A DNA stretch of 64,000 bases from Chrysopilus asiliformis (taxonomy: Eukaryota; Arthropoda; Insecta; Diptera; Rhagionidae). The notes beneath the pieces are model-generated. The model was not told the origin of the DNA. It did no database searches and saw only the letters and a list, made by a program, of their open reading frames with translations. Below are positions 37,583 through 50,130 of the stretch, piece by piece. The position numbers were made by a program, and so were the translations under genes. The stretch lies in contig OZ035960.1 in the NCBI GenBank assembly GCA_964034945.1, forward strand, positions 112,751,324 to 112,815,323, read 5' to 3'. How positions within the stretch are numbered: the first letter of the stretch is position 1; each line of letters starts with the position of its first letter.

Positions 37583-38106
37583 ACCCGTATGGTGAAACCA
37601 AAGGGTATATTAACTTTGCCTTACCGTTTGTAACGCCAAGATCCCGTCATCACACACAAAAATGAATTACACCAGTGTGTTTAGAATGATAAAAATAATT
37701 AATTTCTGCATGTCCGTCCGTCCGTCCGTCTGTCTGTCCGTCCGTCTGTCTGTCCGTCCGTCTGTGGCGCGGATTGCGGGCGCACGGATTGAGCTAGAGA
37801 CTTGAAATTTTGCGCAGATCCGTTTTTTGTAAAATGCGAGGCTAAGTTCGTTAATGGGCAAAAATGGACCATTAGGGGGGTAACCCCCATACGAACGAAA
37901 ACGTTTTTTGTGAATATCTCAAAAACTGTGCATCTCATCAAAAAAGTCCAAGAACAAAGGTTATTTAGGATATGATTCTACATAAAACTCCCATACATCA
38001 AAATCCGATTGGAATAAATTTTAAAAAATCTTATTGGAAAGTTTGAGTTCAAAGTGGAATTTTGGTACAACTGTTCGAATTTTGATACGAATATCACCAT
38101 ACGGGT
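37583..38106 (+). mobile_element. 524-bp dispersed element with GTCC/GTCT tract and inverted termini (copy 1)
   Basis: Begins ACCCGTATGGTGA and ends TATCACCATACGGGT, a 12-13 bp terminal inverted repeat. It contains a GTCC/GTCT tetranucleotide tract (37712-37763), ATTGAGCTAGAGACTTGAAA, an AATGGGCAAA block and a 3' half with TCTCAAAAACTG...AAAAAAGTCCAAG. The 5' half recurs at 29632-29950 and the 3' half at 45860-46035. No coding capacity. Confidence 0.75.
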
Positions 38107-39241
38107 CTCCAATGATTGCCAGATTGGCAATTATAGCTTTTGTCATGTTTTATGATACACTCAGTATTTTATTCAATTTTGTTACATATTGGTATTTAAA
38201 AAATAACCAAGAAACATTCTCCTTCGTTTAGGCTCTTTGTTGAAATCTAAACAGACATTTAAAAAAAATAAGCGGTTGACTTTTCTAAAATCATTGATAA
38301 GAGGCCATTACACGTTTTAAAAAGTGATAAGAAAAATCACATGTTGGTCATTTGTATGCAGAAACCTTTCATTTTTTTACAAAATTCAACATCAATAAAA
38401 CGAGGAATTCTTTCTCTTATGTCATCGGAAGTGATTATCACCAAATGACAAAGGGAAAAGTAGGAAAAATAAAGAAGGAAAATCCTTTTCTTTAAGCCTT
38501 TTTGGCCTGAGTAATACTGTTGAACTCCACTTAAAACAAATTGAGCCCATAAATAAACTCAATTCTCGTATCATCAGTAGCACCAAGAAGAATCCATGCA
38601 CACGCATACACGGCTCTGCTACACACGTAGATAACGCAAAGGAAATAACAAAGTGACTGTGAGGAGAGACCCTTTTAGACCTTAAGATTTATTGATTCTT
38701 TATATTTATTATTATTTTTTGTGATTTTGCTTCTGCATACAACACACAAGGAAATTCTTATTCCGTCCCATTAAACTGATCCGCCATTTTTCCTTATGAA
38801 ATTTACAGCTAGATTGTCAACAATGGCCTCAATCGACTTTAGAATAGTTTAGTTCGTTTCTTAAGACTTCTAAACGGAACTTCTGTCTAACAGTGCAATG
38901 TTTTACCCAAAAAATCTTTAAATGTGTTTTCAATGTTTAAAATTCACACATATTCGAGAGGTGAAATTGTGAAAATTTAATAGGAAATCCCCGAAGGGAA
39001 AATACCGCCGGCGCGGCGTAAATACAGAAAATCGGAATTCTGTTCAAAGCATATTCGACTCGAGGTTTATGGCTATTCAGATTCGACTGATGTTTGTTTG
39101 TTTTACCAGAGATTTTTTTTTGGGTCGTTTTTCGGTTCAGGAGTGAAGTAATATTTCGGATTGTCAAAGGAAATTAGTGTTGCCGTTTTATTTAAGTGAG
39201 AACTGAGCGTTAAAAAGGAAAAGAATCGCAAATCCTTATGC
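38107..39241. other. Intergenic stretch, nothing recognised
   Basis: AT-rich with scattered short frames and no splice or start support. Confidence 0.4.
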
Positions 39242-39658
39242 CTGGAGCCCAATGAACGCAACGCGAACGCAGAAACTGTTACTTACAAGTTTGTTCAATA
39301 GAAATCATTTGACAGTGAACGCAGTGAACGCAACTACAGCGCAAAAGTTTGCAAACTTCTAACTTTGCCGCAGCAGTTCTGCGTTGACAGTTCATAAAGT
39401 GAGGTTGGGGAAATGTCATTCGAGGAAAAATTGATAGCCATACTGCAATAATATACAAATAACAAAGATAAAGACCAACAAAGCAAATTATCGCTTCAAA
39501 CTTATCCATTTTTGTAATTTTGCCAATTTTATACCACTTTATATTATATCACTTGTACTACTTCACGAGATGTCATTGGGCTCTGCCGCTGAAATGTTGA
39601 GCTGCGTGACAGTTTCTGCGTTTAAGTTGCGTTCGCGTTGCGTTCATTGGGCTCCAGA
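39242..39658. mobile_element. 417-bp MITE with CTGGAGCCC termini
   Basis: Terminal inverted repeats start CTGGAGCCCAATGAACGCAA on both ends and extend to about 40-50 bp. The right arm has 11 extra bases relative to the left just before CGCAGAAACTGT. A GAACGCA word is repeated inside. No clear target duplication and no coding frame. Confidence 0.8.
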
Positions 39659-39756
39659 GGTTAGTTCACTTGGTGGTGCGCAGTAGGTAAGAAGCTGCCC
39701 ATTCTATCACACTTTTAGAGGGTGTGGTGGTGGGTTTGCGGTATTGTGAAGGCGAG

Positions 39757-39884
39757 CTTAAACTTTATACAAAAAAGCGGAAAATTCGAACCAAGAGAGA
39801 GATAAAGAAAAAAAGGGGGGGGGGGGGGGGGGGGTTTAAAGACCGAAAATTAGCGTAATATATTTTCTCAACAGTACCTAAGGT
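39757..39884 (+). repeat. G-run dispersed repeat (copy B)
   Basis: CTTAAACTTTATACAAAAAA, then a 19-base G-run (39816-39834), then ACCGAAAATTAGCG and ATATTTTCTCAAC. It lies about 100 bp right of the MITE at 39242-39658. Confidence 0.65.
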
Positions 39885-42136
39885 TCAAAAGTTTTTTGAC
39901 ACGTCAAGGTTTAAGGGATGTTTTTAAAAACTTTTTTGATTTCTAGTATGGCTGCGTAATTAAAAAAAAAATCCCTACAAAATTAAAACTCTTTGTAAAT
40001 CTTTTTTTTATGATCGCGAGTTTAAAGATCTTGCTTTAGGATACTTAACGTTCTTTTAGACGTAGGGCCCCTAAAACTTCGCCTCCACCCCCTAGCGACC
40101 TTCTCATTGAGGGTTTTACATCTTCTTGTTTTGCGAGTTTTGATTTTATCCATTTTCAAAAAAATGGGTCTCCAGAGAAACTGATGAACAGATTTGTCTG
40201 AAATCTTCAGAGTGTCCCCAGTGCCATTTGTTGCATCTGGCAACACTTTTGTGTCCAGCCAGAAACTTTCGAACCCTCCTACATTGTAGAAAATCAACAT
40301 CTCCGACAGCAGTGATAAAAAGGGAGCGGATTCCTTTTTCACATCTTACTAAATCTCTTGGCATTAAGTTGCCCTCAAGATAAATGACAAGATCATGGAA
40401 TGGGGGAGGGCGTGGACACGAAATTACCCAGTGCGATAGAAGAAATCTTCATATCACATCCTATAACACCAACCTACCGACCGATCGACCGACCGACGTG
40501 TTGTGGAATGAAATCGGGTAGAGTTTGCTTAAAGAAGGAAGAATCCGGCGATGCGAAAAAGACTCCAGATGGGATCGTTCTACGGTGCAGTGCATTTCGT
40601 CCTTATGAAGAATGAGTTTTAAAAATAGGACTAGAGATGATTCAGAAGTAAAAGTAGAGTTCCGACAAACAACAATAGAATAAAGTTTGAATAAATCTAA
40701 GAACGATGAGGTGAATATACTCACCTTAAGATGTTGATATCGCATCTTTATTAAAAGGTTCCAACCATCGTTCCACACAGCGAATAGTTTTCGTCTGTTT
40801 GAATCGAAAAACGGATGAACTGGGGAAATTTACGACACGGAAAAACAAGCAGATAAACCAGCCACCCTTACGAATACATCGAGCAGAGACAAATCGAATG
40901 AGCTGTCATACTTTTATTACAGTTCTAAGGAAGTTACCTACAGCGACAACTTAAGACTGGGACTTCCTACGTTGTGTCGAGTCTTTTGACAAAAAGCCCT
41001 TTGAAGGAACGAAGATTTTTATTGCGAATGAAGGATATTGATTTTAAGCGATTATTTTATCTTGTATAGATATTGCCGTGGGTGGTGGTGTTCTTTTGCA
41101 CAGCTCTATAAGATTACATACTAAATATTTAATTTCAATATTTTTTTTGACAGAAGAAAGATTTTTGAAAAAAAACGAAATATTTTTGAGGGGAAGAAAT
41201 CTTTTTTATTATTTATCTGAGGAGTTGAGTTGATTTATAGAATATTTCGATTTCATATAACCTAAAGTTCTTCATATTCGAGTAAAAAAGCAAAATTAAA
41301 CTACAGAATAACAAAAACTTTTACGAAAAATTAGAAATTTGTGATAGCCACTGTTTGGTACTAACGACACCATCAGCCTAGAATGGTTTCACATTCTCTG
41401 CTGTTGACGGGTTGCAAAAAAAAATTTACAACTAAAACATTTACATTCATAGTTCGCAATGAAAATCGTGTAATGGGTGAGACAGCGGACAACCAATGAA
41501 AATGACGAAATTCGCCGCAGGAGAAATATGTTTTTTTTCCTGACAGAATCATATTTTGGCTTGGTATGTTCTACCAAATAGATGAATTCTTGACCAGATC
41601 GTAACAGGGACAATACTATTTTTGTAAAGAGCTGGCGTTTTTTGGTTCTTCCGCCAGAATATCTCATTCTTTATTTTTTTTTCAAATAATCAGCAAGTCA
41701 TACTTGTTCCAAACCCCCTAAAATAGAAGAAATTATAAAAGAAAAACGAAAAACAAATTCATTTCGTTTATTTGTAATGTAAACCGGATTCGCATTCTAA
41801 TTATTCTAGCTTAGGGAGTTTTTCTACAATTTCTCTGTTTTAAATTTCCACTTTCTAGCCAAAGCACAAGTGGAAATTTTCTGTTTTTCAAGAAGGCATC
41901 GAATGTCGAATTTAAAAATCTTTGCGTATTTCCGCAGGGAATTCGAAGTAATAAACCAAATGTTGATTCGTTACATTTATAAAAAGGGAGTGTTTAGTGT
42001 CACGCATTGCCAAGCGAAAATGTATCCAGTGTTTTTTTAAAAATTATTTACGATCTAAAATAGATGAGGACGATTGGAAGGCGCACTCATAGAAAAATCA
42101 ATTCATTATTACTTATGGTGGCATAAGAGGGTGTTA
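39885..42136. other. Gene-poor stretch
   Basis: No supported gene. Short open frames occur on both strands (for example 40022-40342 and 40461-40778, both minus) without homology. Contains a CGACCGATCGACCGACCGAC microrepeat near 40477. Confidence 0.3.
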
Positions 42137-42674
42137 TGCCGGAGACACATGTGCAGAATTTCTGCATGCAGCGCTGCTTGCAGATCTGCAGCTGAGACAC
42201 ATGAGCAGATTTTTTTTGTCATTTCATCGCATCGGCTGCTGTCAACAATGGAAGAAGAATTGATTGAATTCATTCGAAACAATCAATTTTTGTATTGGAA
42301 ATGGATGGATCACCTTTGGAAATGGATGGACCACCTCATGTTCCTGAAAGACATAGATAACGTGAACACAAAGTATTGAATATTTTCTACTTAAAACTGA
42401 GACTTGTTCTTCGCCAAAAATCGTTCTTACCAAATGTCAAACTTTCGTTTTCCCTGTGTACGAATCTAGTCCATAGTCTCTTTGCTAACAGGCGATTTTG
42501 CCAAACACCAAATAAGAATCCTCAGTTGGGATCACTAATTCTGCGCAGAGAAATTAGAAATAGAGACATGGTGCAGCTCTGCGCTGCATGCAGAATTTAC
42601 GTGTGGGCTCCTTCATATAAACCTGTGTATTCTAACTGCGCTGCATGCAAAATTCTGCACATGTGTCTCCGGCA
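42137..42674 (+). mobile_element. 538-bp PIF/Harbinger-like deletion derivative
   Basis: Flanked by TTA on both sides (42134-42136 and 42675-42677), the three-base duplication typical of PIF/Harbinger. The terminal inverted repeat is about 37 bp, starting TGCCGGAGACACATGTGCAG on both ends. It contains a truncated MADF-like frame (42248-42379), consistent with derivation from an element coding for a Myb/MADF partner protein. No transposase (DDE) part remains. Confidence 0.75.
42248..42379 (+). pseudogene. Remnant MADF-like frame inside the Harbinger-like element
   Basis: ATG with good context (CAACAATGG) opens a 43-residue frame beginning MEEELIEFIRNNQFLYWKW. It resembles the first helix of MADF domains (acidic start, LIEFIR, then hydrophobic residues), which occur in the DNA-binding second protein of many Harbinger elements. 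The frame then runs into an imperfect 21-bp duplication (TGGAAATGGATGGA twice) and stops at TGA 42377-42379, far short of a full domain of about 85 residues. Confidence 0.45.
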
Positions 42675-42677
42675 TTA

Positions 42678-45521
42678 GGCATGTACGTGGGACTGAAATC
42701 TTATTTTACAGAATGAGGGTGAATTTATCTGTCAACTGTCAAAACTCTAACGTCAAGTGCATGTGACGTTTTGAAATGCATTTGGATGAAAAGTGATTGT
42801 TAGAAAAATTAGAGAAATTAGTTTTTGTAAGGAAAAAATAACCATCAAAAAGAGAAGAAACGAACAGTAATGTATTTAACTAAGATGTCTGAAAATACTT
42901 TTGTTTGAATAATGGCAGATATCGAAACATTTTTGAATGCATGCCTAAAAGTGGTATTTGTAAGAAAATATTATCGCAAAAATCTGATTTTAACTACAAT
43001 TTTTCATTCCAAAATGTGCTGATAAATTTGGCAACACACCCTAGGACAGAAATACGGATCAAGTTTCTCTATTTTCAAACCGAATCAACATTGAGTTTTA
43101 TCCTTGTCTTGAAGATTTAAAACTTTCGATAAATCTAAAGAATTTCTCTGCACAATCGAAATGATTTTCCGACGGCAAGAAACTCTGAAGCGGTTGCTTA
43201 TTACCTGCCCACCATTTGGTCATAAAATGTTCCCCAACAGTTTGTCGTGCAGTCAAGCTTAAAATGTGGGTAAACTGGACCATAGGTTCGATTCAAAAAC
43301 ATTGAAAATATTAATAGAAAAGCTATTTTTGGTCACCATTTTATTTTCTGATAAGTAGAGAGCTTCAAAAGTAAGTTTTTACATAATAGGGGTATTCATG
43401 AAACCAGATAAGCTGACCGATTGAAGCTGAAACTTTCTAGTAGGCCAAATTTGAAAATTCTCTTCTAATTTTCTGGGAAGTTTTCTTAAGGTGTCCGAAA
43501 TTTTATGGGAATCGTTCCAAGCCATAGTTGAAAATTTCCAAAAATATTTGTCGAAATCAGTTTAAATATTTTCTCCACTTTAGAAAAAAAGGTTTCCCAT
43601 TGATGATTGGAGATTTTGCGTAATTTATTGTTGGAAGCAGTACAAAAACTCGCACTGTTATTGTCATACGTGTGGGAGAGATTCACCAGAAAATGGCAAA
43701 GATTCGCCAAAGACGAAGATTTAATAAGAATTTTGATTTTAAATTTAGTCTGCTCTGAAGAAAAGGACTGAATTTTTCGTCATCGCAAAAAAAGTTTCAG
43801 CAGTTTCAGCTTTTAACTTTTTTGGGCCTCACAAATTTCTTTTTCCGGTGCGAGTGCTCTGTTTAAAAAAAAGGAAAACCGTGAAATTTTTGGTTTCAAA
43901 TTCAACACATGAAATTTTACTGGAATTAAGTTCGGATTCCAGCTCGGGGTCAGATTCATGTCGAAGCTCCGAGTTTTAACCGCTTTGTGATTTTGGGGTT
44001 AGGTTTGCTGATAAGTTCTTCCTTGAAACTAAAGTCTTAAGATCGAAAATGTTCAAGAAGTTAATACTTTATTACATTGCATACTCGTATAAGAATATAA
44101 AAAGTAATGTCAAGTCTGCTGTTGAACATGAAAAAACCACTTCGAAGCAAGCCTGGGATTGGTAGATATGATGGTGAAGTAGGGACGAACTTAAAGATTA
44201 ACAAAATGAAGGAGTCCCTACACAAGATACCAGCGAAGAATGCGGGAAGGGAGCTGGGGGAGGGATGGAGATTTTAAGAAGCCGCTTAAAAAGGAACTTT
44301 TCTTTTAATGCAAGAATTTCGTTTATTTCTTTTCATATCATTTCGACTTATTCGTGTTTTATACTCGCCGTAAGCGTCTTATGGAGCACAAACGGTTCGA
44401 TAACGGCTAGGAGAGGATAGCCAAAGTAGAAGATTATTAACGGGTCGATAATTTCAGCTGTAAAAGAGATTTTAGATCTTAGATATTGCGATTGTAAATG
44501 AATAGAATGAAATGAAATAAAATCATGTTGCCAGAGTGACGTCCCCATTTTTTTTTTAAATTTCCCTGCGAGAAAATCAACGGTGAGGGGGAGGATGGAA
44601 GAGAAACCACTGGCACCGGCTTTCTTGCGATTTTCAAACCAACCTGAAGTGAGTGTGGTGTAAATGGAAAGTTACAACGTCTTTCTGGGCTGAAGATGAA
44701 CCGAAAATCTTATTTACATTTTATGCTACATCGTTAAAAGATGCTTTTTTCGTCTTGTTAAATGTCGGAGAGTTCTTCTTGAGCGCGATTCAATATGAAA
44801 ATTAGACACGAATCAGACGTAAAGCGGGCAAAACTTTGTCAGTTTTTGGGTTTTAGATTTTTGATGGATCCACGATTAATCTATTGATGGGGAAAGGTTT
44901 GGCCCGAGGTGGAGTTTCTAATGGTTCAAAAATTATGAATTGCCATACGAAAAAAAAGCTAAAGACGTAACAATCTTTTTTTCGGTTGATGATGTTTCGC
45001 CTTCGCTACGAGCTTAGGATTTTCATATTTTTTTATGGTTATTTGTTAAACGAGAAAAGAAGAAAAACAAAATTGAATGGTAGACCTTAAGCCATGATAT
45101 TAAGTCGTTATGGTCGTTTTCGATTCAATTGTTTAGTGGAAATCGCAACTTATAATTTGAAATTGGATCATTAGGGATGGTACTTAATTTTCTAAGTAGA
45201 TTCGATATTTGTTGTCATTCGAAATGATTCAAGATTTGGGAAATTTCATGCTGAGTCTGATATTTTTGAATCATGAAGTTTGGCTTTTTTTTCGTGTTTT
45301 ATAATAAAACCAACTTCGATTTGTAAAAACGTATGTATGGGAAATTTGCTTACAAAGGAAGCAAAGGACGGGGTCTATCTTTGTAGGCGGAAACTTTGCT
45401 TGGAGAATGATCTACCCAATGGTGGAAATTCCGTCAAAATAGCTTTAACGGTGTTGGAAATTGCTGGTGAGGGGTTCACAGTTAAGGGGAGGGCTCGATA
45501 TGGGGGTCCTAAACTGGGGGT
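42678..45521. other. Gene-poor stretch
   Basis: AT-rich with no supported gene. A 119-codon frame (45280-45639) lacks an ATG start and runs through the repeat at 45522-45636, so it is not called. Confidence 0.35.
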
Positions 45522-45636
45522 CCTAAACTCCATGCAAAAAGTTGCGAAATATCGTGCGGAGAGGAGGGGTGTCCCAAAAAGACGGGTCTCCGAAAAGCCT
45601 AAAATCAGCGTGACGTATCTTATGGACACCTCCTTA
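45522..45636 (+). repeat. G-run dispersed repeat (copy C, no long G-run)
   Basis: CCTAAACTCCATGCAAAAAG, then GAGGAGGGGTGTCCC in place of the long G-run, then CCTAAAATCAGCGTGACG and ATGGACACCTCC. It may be the least altered of the three copies. Confidence 0.6.
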
Positions 45637-45859
45637 TGACTTTTTACACAAAATATACGTCACCACCCGACGATATCTTCCACTAAATTCGGTGTTTATA
45701 ACAGCAAAAAACCATCAAGTAAATGTACTAATAAACATGAAATATTTAGATAACGGTAAACGGCAAACATTTAAAAGTAATTTTATCGTCTTAAAAAATG
45801 CTACCTTTAAAAGTTTTCTCAAGAAATCCGTCCTTCCTCATCCAAAGTTAAGTTGATTG

Positions 45860-46035
45860 AGCAGAATGAGATAGCACTACTCCCTCTCTACTCCCACATA
45901 TAAGTTAACAAGATTTTTTTGCAAGTTTCTCGAAAATGGTTGACTTTGTCGAAAAAGTTCAAAGGACAAAAGTTGTTTGCATTACGATTTTACATAAATT
46001 TTCCATCCAATCGATTTCAATTCGGATAAAAATCC
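45860..46035 (+). repeat. 3'-half copy of the 524-bp element
   Basis: Aligns with about 37890-38020: TTTCTCGAAAATGG, GTCGAAAAAGTTCAAAGGAC, ACGATTTTACATAAA and CCAATCGATTTCAATTCGGA correspond in order to the 37.6-kb copy, at moderate identity. Confidence 0.5.
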
Positions 46036-49000
46036 AATAGAATTGGAGTTTCTATTAAAATTCGATGCAAAGTTCTCTTCCTTAATATTTAACGCTTACA
46101 CCTTTGGCAATTACCCTCATGTTTTAAGAAATTTTCGGTATTTCTCTTCTAATTTTATCGAAAATTTTCATTTTTCAATCAAATAAAAGTACAACTTTTT
46201 GTTCGCACAACTTTTTCTACATTTTCAGAGTCTTTAAAGTATCTAAAAACTCGTTAAATACTTACACAATTTAAATCGAATTAACGACTTTTAACATTAA
46301 AAAAAATCATTTCCATCTTATTTTCCCATTTAATCTCCTGAAAGGTCACCAGCTAAGATTCTTACCGTGAGAATTCTATAAAACTTTTGTACTTTTGATG
46401 GATTATTTTTACAACATCATTAAATCACAAATTCCCCCCCTTGTTGTACATGACAAACACAAAATAGAAAAAAAAATTCCTGGAAAAGACTTCCATTCAA
46501 ATATTTAATCGCTCGTTTTTGTATAAAAATGCCATTCCTTAACAATTTCAAAATAGACAAATTTATCCTATTTAGGAGGAGATCCTATAAAAAAAGTTAT
46601 TTACCTTGTCATACAATACGAGGAATATTATTAATAAGCTTTCATTTTTCAAAAGCAATCACTGGATCTCTGATGATATTTTCCCGCCCTCGCGTTGTGC
46701 CACCACTATTGATTGTCAGAGTCGTCTGTAACGGAAGTGAGGGCATAATAAAAAATGATATAAAAATAAATAAATTCTCCAATGTGGGTGTCATCGCAAA
46801 TTCCCTTCGTAGACGATACAGAAAAACACCTCAATACGATTTTTTTTTACTTTTGCCTTTAGGGAAAGTTCATCCTTCGAATTGTCCTTTAGGATTTCGC
46901 ACACTTTCAGCCTGTAGCCTAAAGCGATCGTAAATATTTTTGAGAGGCTCTTCGCGGTGGAACCGTTTTTTCGGGTCTTATGGATTTTTGGGAATCTGGA
47001 TAAAGTTTTATAGGATCCGCGCTGGTCGTCTCTTCTCGTCTGATCTGTGCGCCTCTTTGAAATTTACCTCTCTCGGGACTCACCTTTATTGGCACGAATT
47101 TCATTGTCGCACTCTTCGGAATCGTTCCAAAAAAGTTTTACACGCGGAACGCACATTTAGCCGAAATCGAGTTTTTTTCCTAACATTTCGTCCTGAGAGT
47201 CCTTTACGCTCACAATGTAATTCTAGCAGTGTGAGTTTGAAGTCACATCGAAGTGTTTAATTCGGATAAATTGACTTTGGTCCCTTGCGTGTTTTTCCCG
47301 TCTATTGTCAATGACATCCGCCGATGGCACAGAAAAAGGTCTCCCAAAGTCTTAGTTCCTCGTAAAGAAACGAATAAAATTGTGAAATCGAACTGTAAAT
47401 GCGTGTATGAGGTGAGAGGTGGTGTGGTGTGTGGAAAGTGGAATCTTCAAGGATATTTATAAGTCGTAGTGCTTCTATTGACTTCTGGGTTCCGTCTGGT
47501 GGCCTTGTCTCGTATTTTTTTTCTACCCCACCGCTGAACTGGTTTTGGCTTCTAGAACTTTCGTTTCCTACGCAATTTCTTATCCAGGGATGACATTCGA
47601 ATTTGCTAAAAAAATGCGTTGTTGTCGGATTTGCTGGAATTCATTTCTGGAATGGTAAAATATTATTGATTAAGTAGTTTTCTGAAGTTATTTCCATAAT
47701 GTAAGAGTTTTGCAAAAAAACGCTAATAAAGAATCATAAATCTGTATCCCTTTGAGTTAAATGATAAAACATCACCATAAAAAATTTAATCTCTGTTGGT
47801 TAGAAGTAGGGAAGGGGGGTTAGGATGTCGGGTTCAGTAAAGCGGGGAGCGTCGAGGTTCAAAGAGTTCAGGATTATCACTCGAATTTAATAACAGGAAG
47901 ATTTGCGCCGCAGGAGATTTTTGTATATTGCGCCTCAGTCAAATTCAGATATATTCTTAAATTGAAAGCTTTACGTAAATTCAATGTGATAGATTTATTA
48001 AAAATGACGTTTGCATGAAAAAAATTAAAATACTAGGGATGTAACGGTACACATTTTTTTTGAGCCGCGAGGGTTTTTTTTTATTACACATGCTCATTGA
48101 AATTTAGAAAAATGTCTTCCATTTGGACGAAAAACATCTGAATTTCACTCAGATTCAGTGGAGACTGGTATTTTCGCGGTATAGGCTAAACTTTCTTTTG
48201 ATTTACACAATAAAAGAAAACCAATACCAAAACGAATTGCGGTGGAATTTCTTTCGCAGCACGAAATCTGGCAACACTGCACACGTCCTTGTAGTCGCGC
48301 ATCTACTGCGATGACACAAATCGAACCCGGAACTGTCCCCCAGATGCAGCAACAGCGAGACGCGAGTACACGAAAAGGACGTTGGCACCAGTAGATAACT
48401 CTCTCTTTCTGGGAAAGCCTCGGAAGCTTCTAGAAGGATTTCATGGCGCAAGGCAAAAGCAACAAACGTTGGAGCCGGTATTTTGTGCCCAGGAAGCCGA
48501 AAACCATAGTAAGATCTGTGAAACCGGCGACTTTCCGCGCAATTCCGTAGGACACGAGGCCAAATGTTTACTCCTGCTAATATAAATACAAAAGCAAATC
48601 CTCAGTCTTTGGAAGGAAAAGCTACATCCGCATTCATTTTCCATTTTCTGGAAGGTACGACCATTATCCCACGAAAACAGTCCAACACACACACACACAA
48701 ACAAGAGTGCCGGTAAGCCTTCAAAGCTAATGGAAAGTTCCCTAAATATACTTGAATTTCTGGTGAAATTCCATAGAAACGCTCTTAAAGTTCTCGTAGA
48801 GGATCTTAAAGTACCATTCAACAAATTTTGGATGAGGGAACAAAAAAGAGAAAGTTCGGTCATTCGCTTTAAGCGAGTTCCATTGAAAAGTTGATTTTAT
48901 TTATTTTTTTATCTTATGTGATGTTCCCAATGGCAACGCCAGATGTCTTATGTTACATGCATAAATTGATGTAAATTTAGTTTTCCTCTCTGTCGCCTGT

Positions 49001-49727
49001 GGGTCAGGTTTTTCTAAAAGTATTTTAGTTGGTAAATTCAAATTGTGAAAAATTGACATTTTCGTGGAATTGCACTCGCCAGATAAGAAATTTTGAGTGG
49101 TATAAGAGATTTCTTGAAAGCAGCAGGATACCATAAGGAACTTCCAAGGAAACACTGGACGAAAATATGCCGATTTTGCGGAATTTGTGGAAAAAGGACT
49201 TCAAAAATTCATTTCTTTTGCCAAGTAATGGGAAAAAGTATTTTAAATATTTGGAAGACTATAATCTTTATTTTGCAGTCAATTTTTGGGTGTTAGTCGA
49301 CATTTATCAGAAAATAAAAATCAGTTAAGTATTTATTTGCATTTTTACAGTTTTCGACTAAATGTAGAAGAGACTTTTGATTTCAAAGAGGAGTAAATAG
49401 GCTTAAAAATTTAGCCCCACCTTTTTTCAGGTCACCGCCGTATTTTATTTACATAGGATTTAAAAAAAAATATTTACAGAGGATTCTTTAATATTTATCT
49501 ACATAAGATTTGTTAATCGGTCGAGAGGTTTTACAGTTAGAGCAAGTAATTTGTTTTCTAGCCAAGGTTTTCACTTAATTGCTGTTTTTCTCGATTATCT
49601 TAGAAATCGTAGAGCTAAGACAACTGTTGATCGAGCCATTTTCGAGAAATAATTTAGTCAAAACTGAGATCTGATAAAATTCTATGACGACACGGCGCAA
49701 GATCGGGTTGTCTGTGAATCCTTATTA
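46036..49727. other. Gene-poor stretch with a GC-raised patch
   Basis: 46520-47460 has several long frames on + (to 134 codons) with no recognisable domain. 48240-48570 is GC-raised: it has an ATG frame at 48312-48395 and another at 48443-48550 (MAQGKSNKRWSRYF..., very basic, 35 residues, with a GTAAGA donor-like site inside). They may be untranslated or first exons. No homology. A short CA microsatellite lies at 48688-48703. Confidence 0.3.
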
Positions 49728-50127
49728 AGCCCAATTCAGACTAACGATTACGATTACGATTGAAGTGTCTTGACCAATGAGACCAAAGCTTTCAACGATA
49801 GGCACATGAAAGCTTTGATCTCATTGGTCGAGGAAGCTCAATCACAATCGCAATCGTAAAGCTCGATCCAGACTACACGATGTACGGGGTACGAGATACG
49901 AGGTTTTTGGTTTCCTCGTACATGGAACTGCATCCACACTGCACAGGGTTTTGCTCATTCGTGTACGCGGTTACCACGTACGAGGATAATCAAACAGCTT
50001 CTGATTTTACTCACTAGGTGAAACCATGTGCAAATTTCCCATCCAAACACTCGATGTTCGGGGTACGTGCCAACCTCGTACCCCGTACATCGTGTAGTCT
50101 GGATCGAGCTTAAGTCTGGTTTGGGCT
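49728..50127. mobile_element. Outer foldback MITE, interrupted by a second MITE
   Basis: The left terminus AGCCCAATTCAGACTAACGA matches the complement of the right end (AGCCCAAACCAGACTTACGA after removing the inner insertion). The core is a second inverted pair (CCAATGAGACCAAAGCTTTC and its complement, 49772-49831). Without the insertion the element is about 146 bp. It is flanked by TTA on the left and CTA on the right, an imperfect three-base duplication. Confidence 0.75.
49860..50110. mobile_element. Inner 251-bp MITE with TAA target duplication
   Basis: Flanked by TAA at 49857-49859 and 50111-50113. The terminal inverted repeat of about 37 bp starts AGCTCGATCCAGACTACACG on both ends and includes TGTACGGGGTACGAG. 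Its insertion splits the right terminal repeat of the outer element. A TAA duplication fits PIF/Harbinger. No coding capacity. Confidence 0.85.
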
Positions 50128-50130
50128 CTA

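Noticed and set aside
45280..45639. 119-codon plus frame
   Set aside because: No ATG start, and it runs into a dispersed repeat, so it is probably chance.
48262..48400. B-box-like TTCGATTTG on the minus strand near 48310
   Set aside because: No matching A box or cloverleaf arms at the right spacing.
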